From Clostridiales bacterium (GTDB lineage: Bacteria > Bacillota > Clostridia > TANB77 > CAG-508), in contig DOYA01000109.1 of NCBI GenBank assembly GCA_003518755.1, positions 698 to 6,033 of the forward strand: 5,336 bases of DNA, written 5' to 3'. The position numbers and the translations under genes are program-made. Positions 1 to 5,336 of this stretch are shown here, piece after piece (within the stretch, counting starts at the first letter, position 1; each line of letters begins with the position of its first letter). A model generated the notes under the pieces. It did not search any database, had not been told where the DNA came from, and saw nothing but the letters and a program-made list of their open reading frames with translations.

Positions 1-1872
1 ATAAATTTAGGATTTAAAAGTATGTTAACAAAGAAAATTAGTCTCTTTTTTAGTTCATTAATAATAGCTATGAGTTTTGTATTTTTAGCTATTGCACTAT
101 CTACTAAGTGGACAAATATAAATGAAAAAATAATAGAGCAAGTAAAAGAGGGGGAAGAGTTTTCTGTAAATATTTCTAAATTTAGTGATGTCATTTCCGA
201 TAAATCACCTACAGAAATATTTATGGAAAGAGGTAGAATAGAATTAACTGATAATGATATACAAGATATTGAAAAAAACACAAATTTAAAGTGGAGAAAA
301 AAATACACTATCGGAAGTTTAGAACAAAAAACGTTTGCGTTTTTAAATCATGAAAATAGCAATAATATACCAGTTTACTATTCTATGAATCAAAATTTAG
401 AAATAGAATACATAGAAATTGCAGAAAATGATAAATTAGATAATTTAATAGGAAGAATGCCTGCAGATGAAAGAGAAATAATAATTTCTAATTATTTGGC
501 AGACTGTATTATTTATTATGGAGCACAAGTTAAAGGCGAAACAGATGAACAATACAAACCAAAAGATTTTAATGAAATAATTAATAGTAATAAATATTTA
601 AAATTTGGAGATAATTTATATTTTAAAATTGTAGGAATTGTAGACAATTCTAATAGATTAAAAGAGTATGATAGCTTTAAGACAGAAACAGTCTATGACT
701 ATAATTTAAAAAAAGATAAAGAAGAAAGCAAAAAGAAAGTTGAATTTACAGATTATATATATTCAGAAGAAAATTATATATATGTTAATAATAGATTTAT
801 TGAAAAACAAAATGCTATAAAAAATTCATTTGCAAGACTTTCCAGCAAAGCTTTATATAATTCATATAATGCATATCCAGAAAGAATAGCTTATTTTGAA
901 AAAGAAATGACAGTTATCACTGATTCAGGAGAGAAAAGCATAAAAGAATTAGCCGATGATGAAATTGTAATTTCAGATACAATGTTTAATGAACTAACTA
1001 ATTATGATTATATTATGAGTTATACGACTACTTTTAATGAGCCATACTATTTTGAAAATAGTAAAAATAATGTTACCAAATATTTAACAGATTATTTAAG
1101 AAAAAATAATATTATTGGAAGCAAGATTAAGTTAAATATCAAAAATGGAAAATTAACACCAGAAGATTACGAAGAATATAAAATTGCCGGTATCATTTTA
1201 AGTGAACCAGAGGCAGACTATAGTATGACTGATATGATTGCTCAAGTCAATAATATTGATTTAAATAGAGTAACAATTTATTGCTCAAAAAATGTTGCAA
1301 CCCCATTTATAACCAATAATGCACAATTGTTTAAAGTAGTAACTAAAATATCAAATAAAGATATTTTAGAAAAAATTCTTAAAAATTACCCGGCAATAAA
1401 TTCAAAGACAATATCATCTTCAAACTATTCTAATAAAGTTATTGAAACATATATAAATGCTAAAGATTTTGGAAGTTTTCTTAAATATGTAATAATCGTG
1501 TTTGCAGTATTTTCTGCATTTGTAGTTGTTGATTTTATACAAAAAAGTGTGAGATCTTCTAGAAAAAAAATCGGAACATTAAGAGCATTAGGATGCAGTT
1601 CAAGAGATGTTATGAAAATATTTTTAAGTGAAAGTTGTTTAATGATGATAGTTCCATTAATAGTATCAATGATAATTTCTCCAAAAATAATAGAAAGAAT
1701 AAATCAATTTATGATAAATCATGGGGTATTACAGATTGATATGTTAAGCTTTAGATTCTTTAATATTATTGAAATTGTTGGATTTATGTTTTTGATTATT
1801 TTAATTTCAAATTTACTATTAGTAGGCAAGGCAACGAAAATGAAACCCATAGATGCTATTTTAAATAAATAA
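1..1872 (+). CDS. FtsX/MacB-type ABC transporter permease, 5' end outside window
   Basis: This is the permease part of an ABC exporter of the FtsX/MacB superfamily. Residues are counted from the ATG at base 22. One membrane segment lies at about 6-27, a large, probably extracytoplasmic domain of some 450 residues follows, and three C-terminal segments lie at about 487-506, 534-552 and 582-602. Between the second and third segments is the family-typical cytoplasmic stretch RKKIGTLRALGCSSRDV, and the protein ends in KPIDAILNK, like the MacB tail. The frame stays open from base 1 to the ATG and encodes INLGFKS, which resembles the lead-in to TM1 in longer fusion proteins. The gene therefore probably starts upstream, perhaps with an ATPase domain. 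A TAGGA about 9 bases before the ATG leaves a start there possible. MacB-like proteins use ATP hydrolysis to drive work across the membrane, exporting peptides or drugs or extracting lipoproteins. The substrate here cannot be told. The stop is 4 bp from the end of the convergent peptidase gene. Confidence 0.85.
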   Translation: MNLGFKSMLTKKISLFFSSLIIAMSFVFLAIALSTKWTNINEKIIEQVKEGEEFSVNISKFSDVISDKSPTEIFMERGRIELTDNDIQDIEKNTNLKWRKKYTIGSLEQKTFAFLNHENSNNIPVYYSMNQNLEIEYIEIAENDKLDNLIGRMPADEREIIISNYLADCIIYYGAQVKGETDEQYKPKDFNEIINSNKYLKFGDNLYFKIVGIVDNSNRLKEYDSFKTETVYDYNLKKDKEESKKKVEFTDYIYSEENYIYVNNRFIEKQNAIKNSFARLSSKALYNSYNAYPERIAYFEKEMTVITDSGEKSIKELADDEIVISDTMFNELTNYDYIMSYTTTFNEPYYFENSKNNVTKYLTDYLRKNNIIGSKIKLNIKNGKLTPEDYEEYKIAGIILSEPEADYSMTDMIAQVNNIDLNRVTIYCSKNVATPFITNNAQLFKVVTKISNKDILEKILKNYPAINSKTISSSNYSNKVIETYINAKDFGSFLKYVIIVFAVFSAFVVVDFIQKSVRSSRKKIGTLRALGCSSRDVMKIFLSESCLMMIVPLIVSMIISPKIIERINQFMINHGVLQIDMLSFRFFNIIEIVGFMFLIILISNLLLVGKATKMKPIDAILNK

Positions 1873-1876
1873 TGAT

Positions 1877-3015
1877 TTATAATACAGCACCTAAAACAAG
1901 GATTCCAAGATTATCTTTATAAATTTCGTCAAACTGTGAAGTAGGGAGTGGATTTGTTCCGCGACCTACTTCAATTGTATATCCAGGTCTAATATAATTT
2001 TGGATAAACCAATCTTTATAACCTGCAAAGCTCGAGTTATAAGGAGTTTCTTCTAAACTATAACCACTTACATTAGAGAATTGTGTTCCGATTGAAAGTG
2101 CTTCACTTGGAGCATAATCTTGAAATTGCCAGAAAATAACTTCTCCTTGTGTATGATAAGTTAAAATCAACCTAAAATCATGTTCTAAAGTAAAATTGTA
2201 GATGGCCAAAGATTCTGGTTCTGTAAGTGGACCGAAGCCCTACAAAGTCACGAGGGCTAGGAGATGTAAAACCTTGAGAATATTTAATTCTTCTTGCTTC
2301 ATTCCAACCTGCTGGAAATTGCAAATTTAAATCTACACCTCTGATATTTGACTTCCAACCATTAGGAAATGGAATATTTGGATAATTGTTTGCAATCAAT
2401 TCAGTATTAGTATAAAGTGATGAATTCGGTCTTATTTCACCTGTAACTAAATTTACACCATCTGGATTAATCATTGGCATAATGTAAATAGTCGTATTAT
2501 CATAAAGCTGACGGGCAGAATATCCATAAATAGTCAAATCATTTACATATGTATAACAATAATCTGCTAAAAATTGCATAAGAAGCGGAGAGGTAATCCA
2601 CTCATTTGCATGAATCGCAGCTGAATAAAACACTTCTTTTTCACCACAACCAATCTTAATTACAGGAATATCATTTCCTAAAACACTTTTACCGGAAGAT
2701 AAAATTTCTAAAAATGGATATAGTGTTTTTAAAGAATTAATATTAATTTGTAAAATAGAATAACTATAATTAATATTGGTAGGAACAATAAAACCTAAAC
2801 CACCATTTATGTAAGGCATTAAAGCATTCCATGTATTTCTTCCAACTATTCCATCAGGATGCAATTCGAAAGCAGTTTGAAAATTGATAACAGCACGTCT
2901 TGTAGTATTTCCAAAGATTCCATCAATATTATCATTATAAAATCCAAGGTAAAACAAAAGAGTTTGCAAATATTCAACTAAAGGACCGTCTTGATCCAAG
3001 TCTTAAAACTTTCAT
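1877..3015 (-). pseudogene. M14 family peptidoglycan peptidase with PG-binding domain, two frameshifts
   Basis: Removing two single bases gives one continuous protein of 378 residues starting MKVLRLGSRGPLVEYLQ. The start is ATG at 3015-3013, 5 bases after an AGGTG ribosome binding site. Residues about 7-70 form a PG_binding_1 domain; the rest is an M14 zinc peptidase resembling gamma-D-glutamyl-diaminopimelate endopeptidases, which cleave wall stem peptides. Visible zinc ligands are H135 and E138 in HANEWIT and H287 in LTYHTQGE; the catalytic Glu is E348 in YTIEVGRG. INPDGVNLVTGE and RGVDLNLQFPAGW are also family-like. Leu replaces the Arg of the carboxypeptidase DLNRNF motif, which fits an endopeptidase. 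An extra base at 2988 sends the ATG frame to a stop after 13 codons. An extra G in the run at 2238-2240 separates the first long open stretch (to 2178) from the last 110 or so codons (from 2209). There are no other lesions, so this is a very recent pseudogene or a sequence error. No signal peptide is seen. Confidence 0.85.
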
Positions 3016-3095
3016 ATAATCACCTAAATTATTTTATGAAAAAATCAAAAATATGTTACATTAAAGGAGAGAAGAAAAAAATTCAAAAAAATTGA

Positions 3096-3124
3096 TTGAC
3101 TAATTATATATTTAAAGATATAAT
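3096..3124 (+). promoter_or_regulatory. Sigma-A-type promoter of the two-gene membrane operon
   Basis: TTGACT (3096-3101) and TATAAT (3119-3124) are separated by exactly 17 bases. This is a near-perfect vegetative promoter, with one mismatch in the -35 box. Transcription would start near 3131, leaving a leader of about 36 bases before the ATG at 3167. It lies in the divergent spacer shared with the minus-strand peptidase gene. Confidence 0.8.
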
Positions 3125-3166
3125 ATAGGATAATATGAGTTATATCATAAAAGAAAGGAGAAAAAG

Positions 3167-3730
3167 ATGGAGAATAAAAAAATAGTTTCCTCTGGAAAAA
3201 TGTCACAACTTTTAATTGGATATTGGTTATTATGGGGATTGTTATGTGGATTTATATATTCCATTATGTTTTCATTAATAACTGATTCTATGGAATCACT
3301 TGTTTTAAAAGCTATAATTGCAGTTATAGCACAAGGAATTACAGCTATTATTTTATGGAAATTAAGCACATCTACCTCATTTAAGAAAAGAACGATATTA
3401 AATAATGATGTACCAACGGTAATGAGAAATTTAGTTATTTTTACTATTGTTATTTGTATTATATCTGCTATTTATAATATTGTTGCAGTTAATTCTTCAA
3501 TTGATAAGGCTATTAATTCTGATTATAGAATTAGTATTAATGAAAGAATGATATCAGCATTTTATAATGAAAAGCAGATGGATGAGTACAATAGAAATAA
3601 AGAAAAAGCTATATCAGATGCAAAAGAAAAAGCAAATATGTATTTAATTATATTAGAAATAGGATTAACAGTGGTTTATTTAGCTGTTTTACCATTAGAA
3701 AAAAAAGAACTATTAAAGTACGTTAGTTAG
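3167..3730 (+). CDS. Uncharacterised four-helix membrane protein
   Basis: I do not recognise this 187-residue protein. Four hydrophobic segments lie at about 14-38, 45-66, 87-108 and 158-176. Positive charges at the N terminus (ENKK), after TM2 (FKKR) and after TM4 (EKKELLK) predict both ends in the cytoplasm. The polar, charged loop at about 109-157 would then be outside; its second half, rich in Glu, Lys and Ala (about 134-157), could be helical. No catalytic motif, lipobox or transporter signature is visible. The start is supported by AAAGGAG 6 bases before the ATG. It is the first gene behind a strong promoter, and its TAG stop overlaps the ribosome binding site of the next gene, so the two are almost certainly cotranscribed and perhaps translationally coupled. 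A shared role in the membrane is an inference from this linkage only. Confidence 0.8.
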   Translation: MENKKIVSSGKMSQLLIGYWLLWGLLCGFIYSIMFSLITDSMESLVLKAIIAVIAQGITAIILWKLSTSTSFKKRTILNNDVPTVMRNLVIFTIVICIISAIYNIVAVNSSIDKAINSDYRISINERMISAFYNEKQMDEYNRNKEKAISDAKEKANMYLIILEIGLTVVYLAVLPLEKKELLKYVS

Positions 3731-3740
3731 GAGAAAAAGA

Positions 3741-4007
3741 TTGAACACTATGACCATAATCACATGTGTTATTTTAGGGATTATATGTGCATTTTTACAT
3801 AAAAATAAAGGATATTCACTAATTTTAGGTTTTTGTTGGGGATTCTTCTTTTTAATAATAGGTTTAATAGTAGTTTTATTAGAAACAGATAAAGCAGAAC
3901 GTGATGCAAATAAAAAAGAATTATCTATGTTACAATGGCTTGGTATCTTTTTGGGAATAGGAATAGCAGGAATTATAATCTTATGTTTAATAATAAATAT
4001 TATATAG
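3741..4007 (+). CDS. Small three-helix membrane protein, TTG start
   Basis: This 88-residue, very hydrophobic protein has membrane segments at about 5-20, 25-47 and 65-87. A short charged loop at about 49-61 (ETDKAERDANKKE) joins the last two, and the chain ends within the final helix. The Gly- and Phe-rich second helix (GFCWGFFFLIIGLIVVLL) is of a kind common in small Gram-positive membrane proteins, but no named family can be assigned. The TTG at 3741 is chosen because AGGAG (3729-3733) lies 7 bases upstream; the in-frame ATG at 3750 would be 16 bases away. The AGGAG overlaps the stop codon of the upstream gene, which suggests translational coupling. It is the last gene of the unit, with a terminator 50 bases downstream. 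Confidence 0.75.
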   Translation: MNTMTIITCVILGIICAFLHKNKGYSLILGFCWGFFFLIIGLIVVLLETDKAERDANKKELSMLQWLGIFLGIGIAGIIILCLIINII

Positions 4008-4056
4008 GAATTAATATTATAAAAAATAGCTATAATATCCGATTATTATTAAATTT

Positions 4057-4084
4057 AGGTCTATTATAAAATAGATCTTTTTTT
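4057..4084 (+). terminator. Rho-independent terminator of the two-gene operon
   Basis: AGGTCTATT (4057-4065) pairs with AATAGATCT (4070-4078) through a 9-bp stem with one G-U wobble and an ATAA loop. The stem runs directly into a T run ending at 4084. It lies 50 bases after the stop of the 88-residue membrane protein and closes that transcription unit before tspO. Confidence 0.8.
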
Positions 4085-4156
4085 GTTCTAGAAAAAATCG
4101 ACTGTAAGGAATATTTTTCTGTAGAAGATAAACATGCGAAACTTAAATTTTCTTAG

Positions 4157-4182
4157 CAACATAAGGTGCTTATAAAATGTTG
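4157..4182 (+). repeat. Inverted repeat upstream of tspO, possible operator
   Basis: CAACAT (4157-4162) and ATGTTG (4177-4182) are exact inverted copies around a 14-base AT-rich spacer. A shorter hairpin, ATAAG/CTTAT, overlaps it. It sits in the 160-base spacer between the upstream terminator and tspO, about 60-90 bases before the start codon. A repressor site or leader hairpin is possible, but a chance repeat in AT-rich DNA is equally so. The rest of the spacer shows no gene. Confidence 0.25.
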
Positions 4183-4211
4183 GTTCCGTTTTTATCATAT
4201 TATATTTTTTT

Positions 4212-4217
4212 TATAAT
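4212..4217 (+). promoter_or_regulatory. Candidate -10 box for tspO
   Basis: TATAAT lies 27 bases before the tspO start codon and is the best -10 match in the spacer. No good -35 box sits at 16-18 bases from it. TTGGTT at 4180-4185 is 26 bases upstream, too far to pair with it. The promoter may be weak or activator-dependent, or the true -10 may be one of the TATTAT/TATATT matches near 4198-4206. Confidence 0.3.
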
Positions 4218-4244
4218 ACAATATCTAAAAAGGAGGCTGATTAA

Positions 4245-4703
4245 ATGTCAAGATTTAAAATATTTGCAAAATCAATTTTGATTCCAGTTATTGTAGGAGG
4301 AACGGTTGGCTTTATTACTTCAAATGCTATTAATTACAATGATTTAATACAACCAGCTTTTGCACCACCAAGTTTTTTGTTTCCAATAGTGTGGACTATA
4401 TTATATGTTTTAATGGGAATATCTTATGGAATTTTAGAAAATAAAGGGTTAGTTGATGCTGAAATAAACTCAATTTATTATTTACAATTAACAGTAAATG
4501 CAATATGGAGTTTTATATTTTTTGTTTTTAAATGGAGACTTTTTGCGTTTATTTGGATATTAATACTTGATGCACTTGTTATTGATATGATAATAAAATT
4601 TTATAAAAAAGACAAAACAGCAGGATTACTACAAATACCATATTTAATATGGATTTTATTTGCTACAGTTTTGAATTATGCTGTTTATTGGCTTAATAGG
4701 TGA
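4245..4703 (+). CDS. tspO: TspO/MBR family membrane protein
   Basis: This 152-residue protein has five hydrophobic helices and the usual length of bacterial TspO, the relative of the mitochondrial benzodiazepine receptor. Diagnostic stretches are QPAFAPPSFLFPIVWTILY at 36-54, LMGISYGI at 56-63, QLTVNAIWSFIFF at 81-93, PYLIWILFATVLN at 132-144 and the C-terminal YAVYWLN. Phe44 stands where many members have Trp in the PPxW motif. Family members bind porphyrins and related tetrapyrroles and have been linked to stress responses and tetrapyrrole handling. The ligand and role here are not known, and no haem or porphyrin genes lie nearby. The start is firm, with AAGGAGG 8 bases before the ATG. The gene is probably monocistronic, with a terminator on each side, and its TGA stop directly abuts the long inverted repeat. 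Confidence 0.93.
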   Translation: MSRFKIFAKSILIPVIVGGTVGFITSNAINYNDLIQPAFAPPSFLFPIVWTILYVLMGISYGILENKGLVDAEINSIYYLQLTVNAIWSFIFFVFKWRLFAFIWILILDALVIDMIIKFYKKDKTAGLLQIPYLIWILFATVLNYAVYWLNR

Positions 4704-4767
4704 GGGAAAAAGGGGACGGAGTTAATTTTTCACATTTGTGAAAAATTAACTCCGTCCCCTTTTTCCC
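4704..4767. repeat. Perfect palindrome with GGGGACGG core, REP/MITE-like
   Basis: This 64-base element is a perfect inverted repeat with a two-base centre. Its GGGGACGG/CCGTCCCC blocks are markedly GC-richer than the surrounding DNA. The palindrome and the GGGGAC core recall dispersed hairpins in many Firmicutes that I associate with REP-type (IS200-like Y1) transposases. No transposase is in this window, and copy number cannot be judged from a single copy. Assignment as a mobile repeat is an inference. Confidence 0.55.
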
Positions 4768-4787
4768 CCCTTTTTTTTTCTTTTTTT
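4704..4787 (+). terminator. Terminator after tspO formed by a perfect 31-bp inverted repeat
   Basis: Bases 4704-4734 are the exact reverse complement of 4737-4767, with only TT between them. The arm begins GGGAAAAAGGGGACGG and ends in a TTTTTCACA half. CCC and then T runs of 9 and 7 bases, broken by one C, follow the right arm. A stem of this strength followed by T tracts would be an efficient terminator for tspO. The arm is far longer than a usual terminator stem. Confidence 0.85.
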
Positions 4788-4798
4788 ACAAAAAGATG

Positions 4799-4827
4799 TT
4801 TACTTTTTTTATCTTAAGTGATAGAAT
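4799..4827 (+). promoter_or_regulatory. Sigma-A-type promoter of the nuclease gene
   Basis: TTTACT (4799-4804) and TAGAAT (4822-4827) are separated by 17 bases, directly after the T tracts of the upstream terminator. Transcription would start near 4834, leaving a leader of about 25 bases that contains the AAGGAGA ribosome binding site. The nuclease therefore appears to have its own promoter. Confidence 0.6.
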
Positions 4828-4858
4828 TCAAATAACGAAAGACAAGGAGAATAAGCAT

Positions 4859-5336
4859 ATGAAAAAGAAAGAAAAAAAGAAATTGCAAAAGATGATTTTT
4901 GGTATAATAGTTACTGCAATTGTTGCACTAATAACATATTGTTATCCACAATTGGAAGATGAAATTCATCAAATTTTAGGTGCAGAGGTTGTTAATGCTA
5001 CCACTACAATCACATCATTTGATTTATCAAGCATTCCTGAATTTACAGAATCGCCATATGTATATATAAATAATAATAAACCAAATTTTACTGACGAAGA
5101 TTATACTACAAATCCATTTGAAACTTATTCTGAGCTTGATGGTCTAGGTAGATGCGGAGTAGCTTTTGCAAATATATGTAGAGAGCTTATGCCAACAGAG
5201 CCAAGAGGAGAAATTGGAATGATTAAACCGTCAGGTTGGAAATTAGCGAAATATGATATAGTTGATGGAAAATACTTATATAACAGATGTCACTTAATTG
5301 GTTATCAGTTAGCAGGAGAAAATGCAAATGAAAAGA
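4859..5336 (+). CDS. DNA/RNA non-specific endonuclease, membrane-anchored or secreted, 3' end outside window
   Basis: The reading frame runs 159 codons without a stop to the window end. The ATG has AAGGAGA 8 bases upstream. After a Lys-rich N terminus (MKKKEKKK), a hydrophobic segment at about 12-28 would serve as an uncleaved anchor or signal peptide. A linker follows, then the start of a streptodornase/NucA-type nuclease domain: YVYINNNKPNF at 68-77, YSELDGLGRCGVAFANI at 90-106, MPTEPRGEIG at 111-120 and KPSGWKLAKYD at 123-133. YNRCHLIGYQLAGENANEK at 141-159 carries the presumed catalytic His145. NRCH stands in place of the DRGH of the wider beta-beta-alpha-metal nuclease family, as in the streptodornase-like branch. 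Such enzymes cut DNA and RNA without sequence preference, outside the cell, for nutrient scavenging or DNA uptake. The metal-binding Asn and the C terminus would lie beyond the edge. Whether it is free or anchored is not settled. Confidence 0.88.
   Translation, partial: MKKKEKKKLQKMIFGIIVTAIVALITYCYPQLEDEIHQILGAEVVNATTTITSFDLSSIPEFTESPYVYINNNKPNFTDEDYTTNPFETYSELDGLGRCGVAFANICRELMPTEPRGEIGMIKPSGWKLAKYDIVDGKYLYNRCHLIGYQLAGENANEK

Noticed and set aside
2238..2240. Programmed ribosomal frameshift site in the peptidase
   Set aside because: There is no slippery heptamer, no downstream structure was noted, and a second unrelated frameshift lies near the start codon. An indel or sequence error is the simpler reading.
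2974..2999. TTG at 2999 as the true start of the peptidase (MDQDGPL...)
   Set aside because: No ribosome binding site precedes it, and it lies in the other frame from ATG 3015, which has AGGTG and encodes the expected MKVLRLGSR N terminus. The frameshift at 2988 explains the mismatch better.
3021..3060. CATAAAAT on the minus strand upstream of the peptidase as a sporulation sigma-E/K type -10 box
   Set aside because: The match to CATANNNT is easy to get in AT-rich DNA, and the nearest ATATT-like -35 is only 11 bases away, shorter than expected, so no promoter is called.
3064..3070. AAAGGAG motif on the plus strand upstream of the operon promoter
   Set aside because: It looks like a ribosome binding site, but no usable start codon with an open frame follows at the proper distance, and it lies upstream of the promoter.
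3145..3369. Open frame of 74 codons on the minus strand
   Set aside because: It lies antisense to the well-supported 187-residue membrane protein and across its promoter-proximal leader. It has low-complexity content (NPHNN repeats) and no good ribosome binding site, so it reads as a shadow frame.
4132..4173. Tiny plus-strand frame MRNLNFLSNIRCL before tspO
   Set aside because: It has only 13 codons, no convincing ribosome binding site and no visible pattern of a leader peptide.
4671..4700. Cholesterol-recognition (CRAC-like) pattern at the TspO C terminus
   Set aside because: L-x4-Y-x3-R can be drawn over LNYAVYWLNR, but the pattern is very loose and bacterial membranes lack cholesterol, so no ligand claim is made.

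Overview
The window is very AT-rich (about three quarters A+T by eye) and uses the standard stop codons, TGA included. Strong AGGAGG-type ribosome binding sites and sigma-A-type promoters are visible. With a peptidoglycan (gamma-D-Glu-diaminopimelate type) peptidase, a streptodornase-like nuclease and a MacB/FtsX-type permease, this points to a low-GC Gram-positive bacterium, most likely in the Clostridia. Species cannot be told from the sequence. No rRNA, tRNA, CRISPR array or complete mobile element is seen.

Layout. (1) Bases 1-1872, plus strand: the permease half of an FtsX/MacB-type ABC exporter. The frame is open to the window edge, so the gene probably starts upstream. (2) Bases 1877-3015, minus strand, convergent with (1) and only 4 bp away: an M14-family peptidoglycan peptidase with an N-terminal peptidoglycan-binding domain. 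Two single-base insertions break the frame, although all zinc and catalytic residues are still encoded. (3) Bases 3096-4084, plus strand: a compact transcription unit with a near-consensus promoter, two small uncharacterised membrane-protein genes (187 and 88 aa) and a Rho-independent terminator. (4) Bases 4245-4703, plus strand: a TspO/MBR-family membrane protein. Its TGA stop directly abuts a perfect 31-bp inverted repeat followed by long T runs. That repeat can act as a terminator and also looks like a dispersed REP/MITE-type palindrome. (5) Bases 4859 to the end, plus strand: the 5' part of a membrane-anchored or secreted DNA/RNA non-specific endonuclease with its own promoter, cut off by the window edge.

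Nearly every gene product here is envelope-located: exporter, wall hydrolase, small integral membrane proteins, TspO and an exported nuclease. The genes sit in separate transcription units, so this looks like a collection of housekeeping and accessory envelope genes rather than one pathway. The observations most worth following are the doubly frameshifted but otherwise intact peptidase, the long perfect palindrome after tspO, and the two-gene membrane operon of unknown function.
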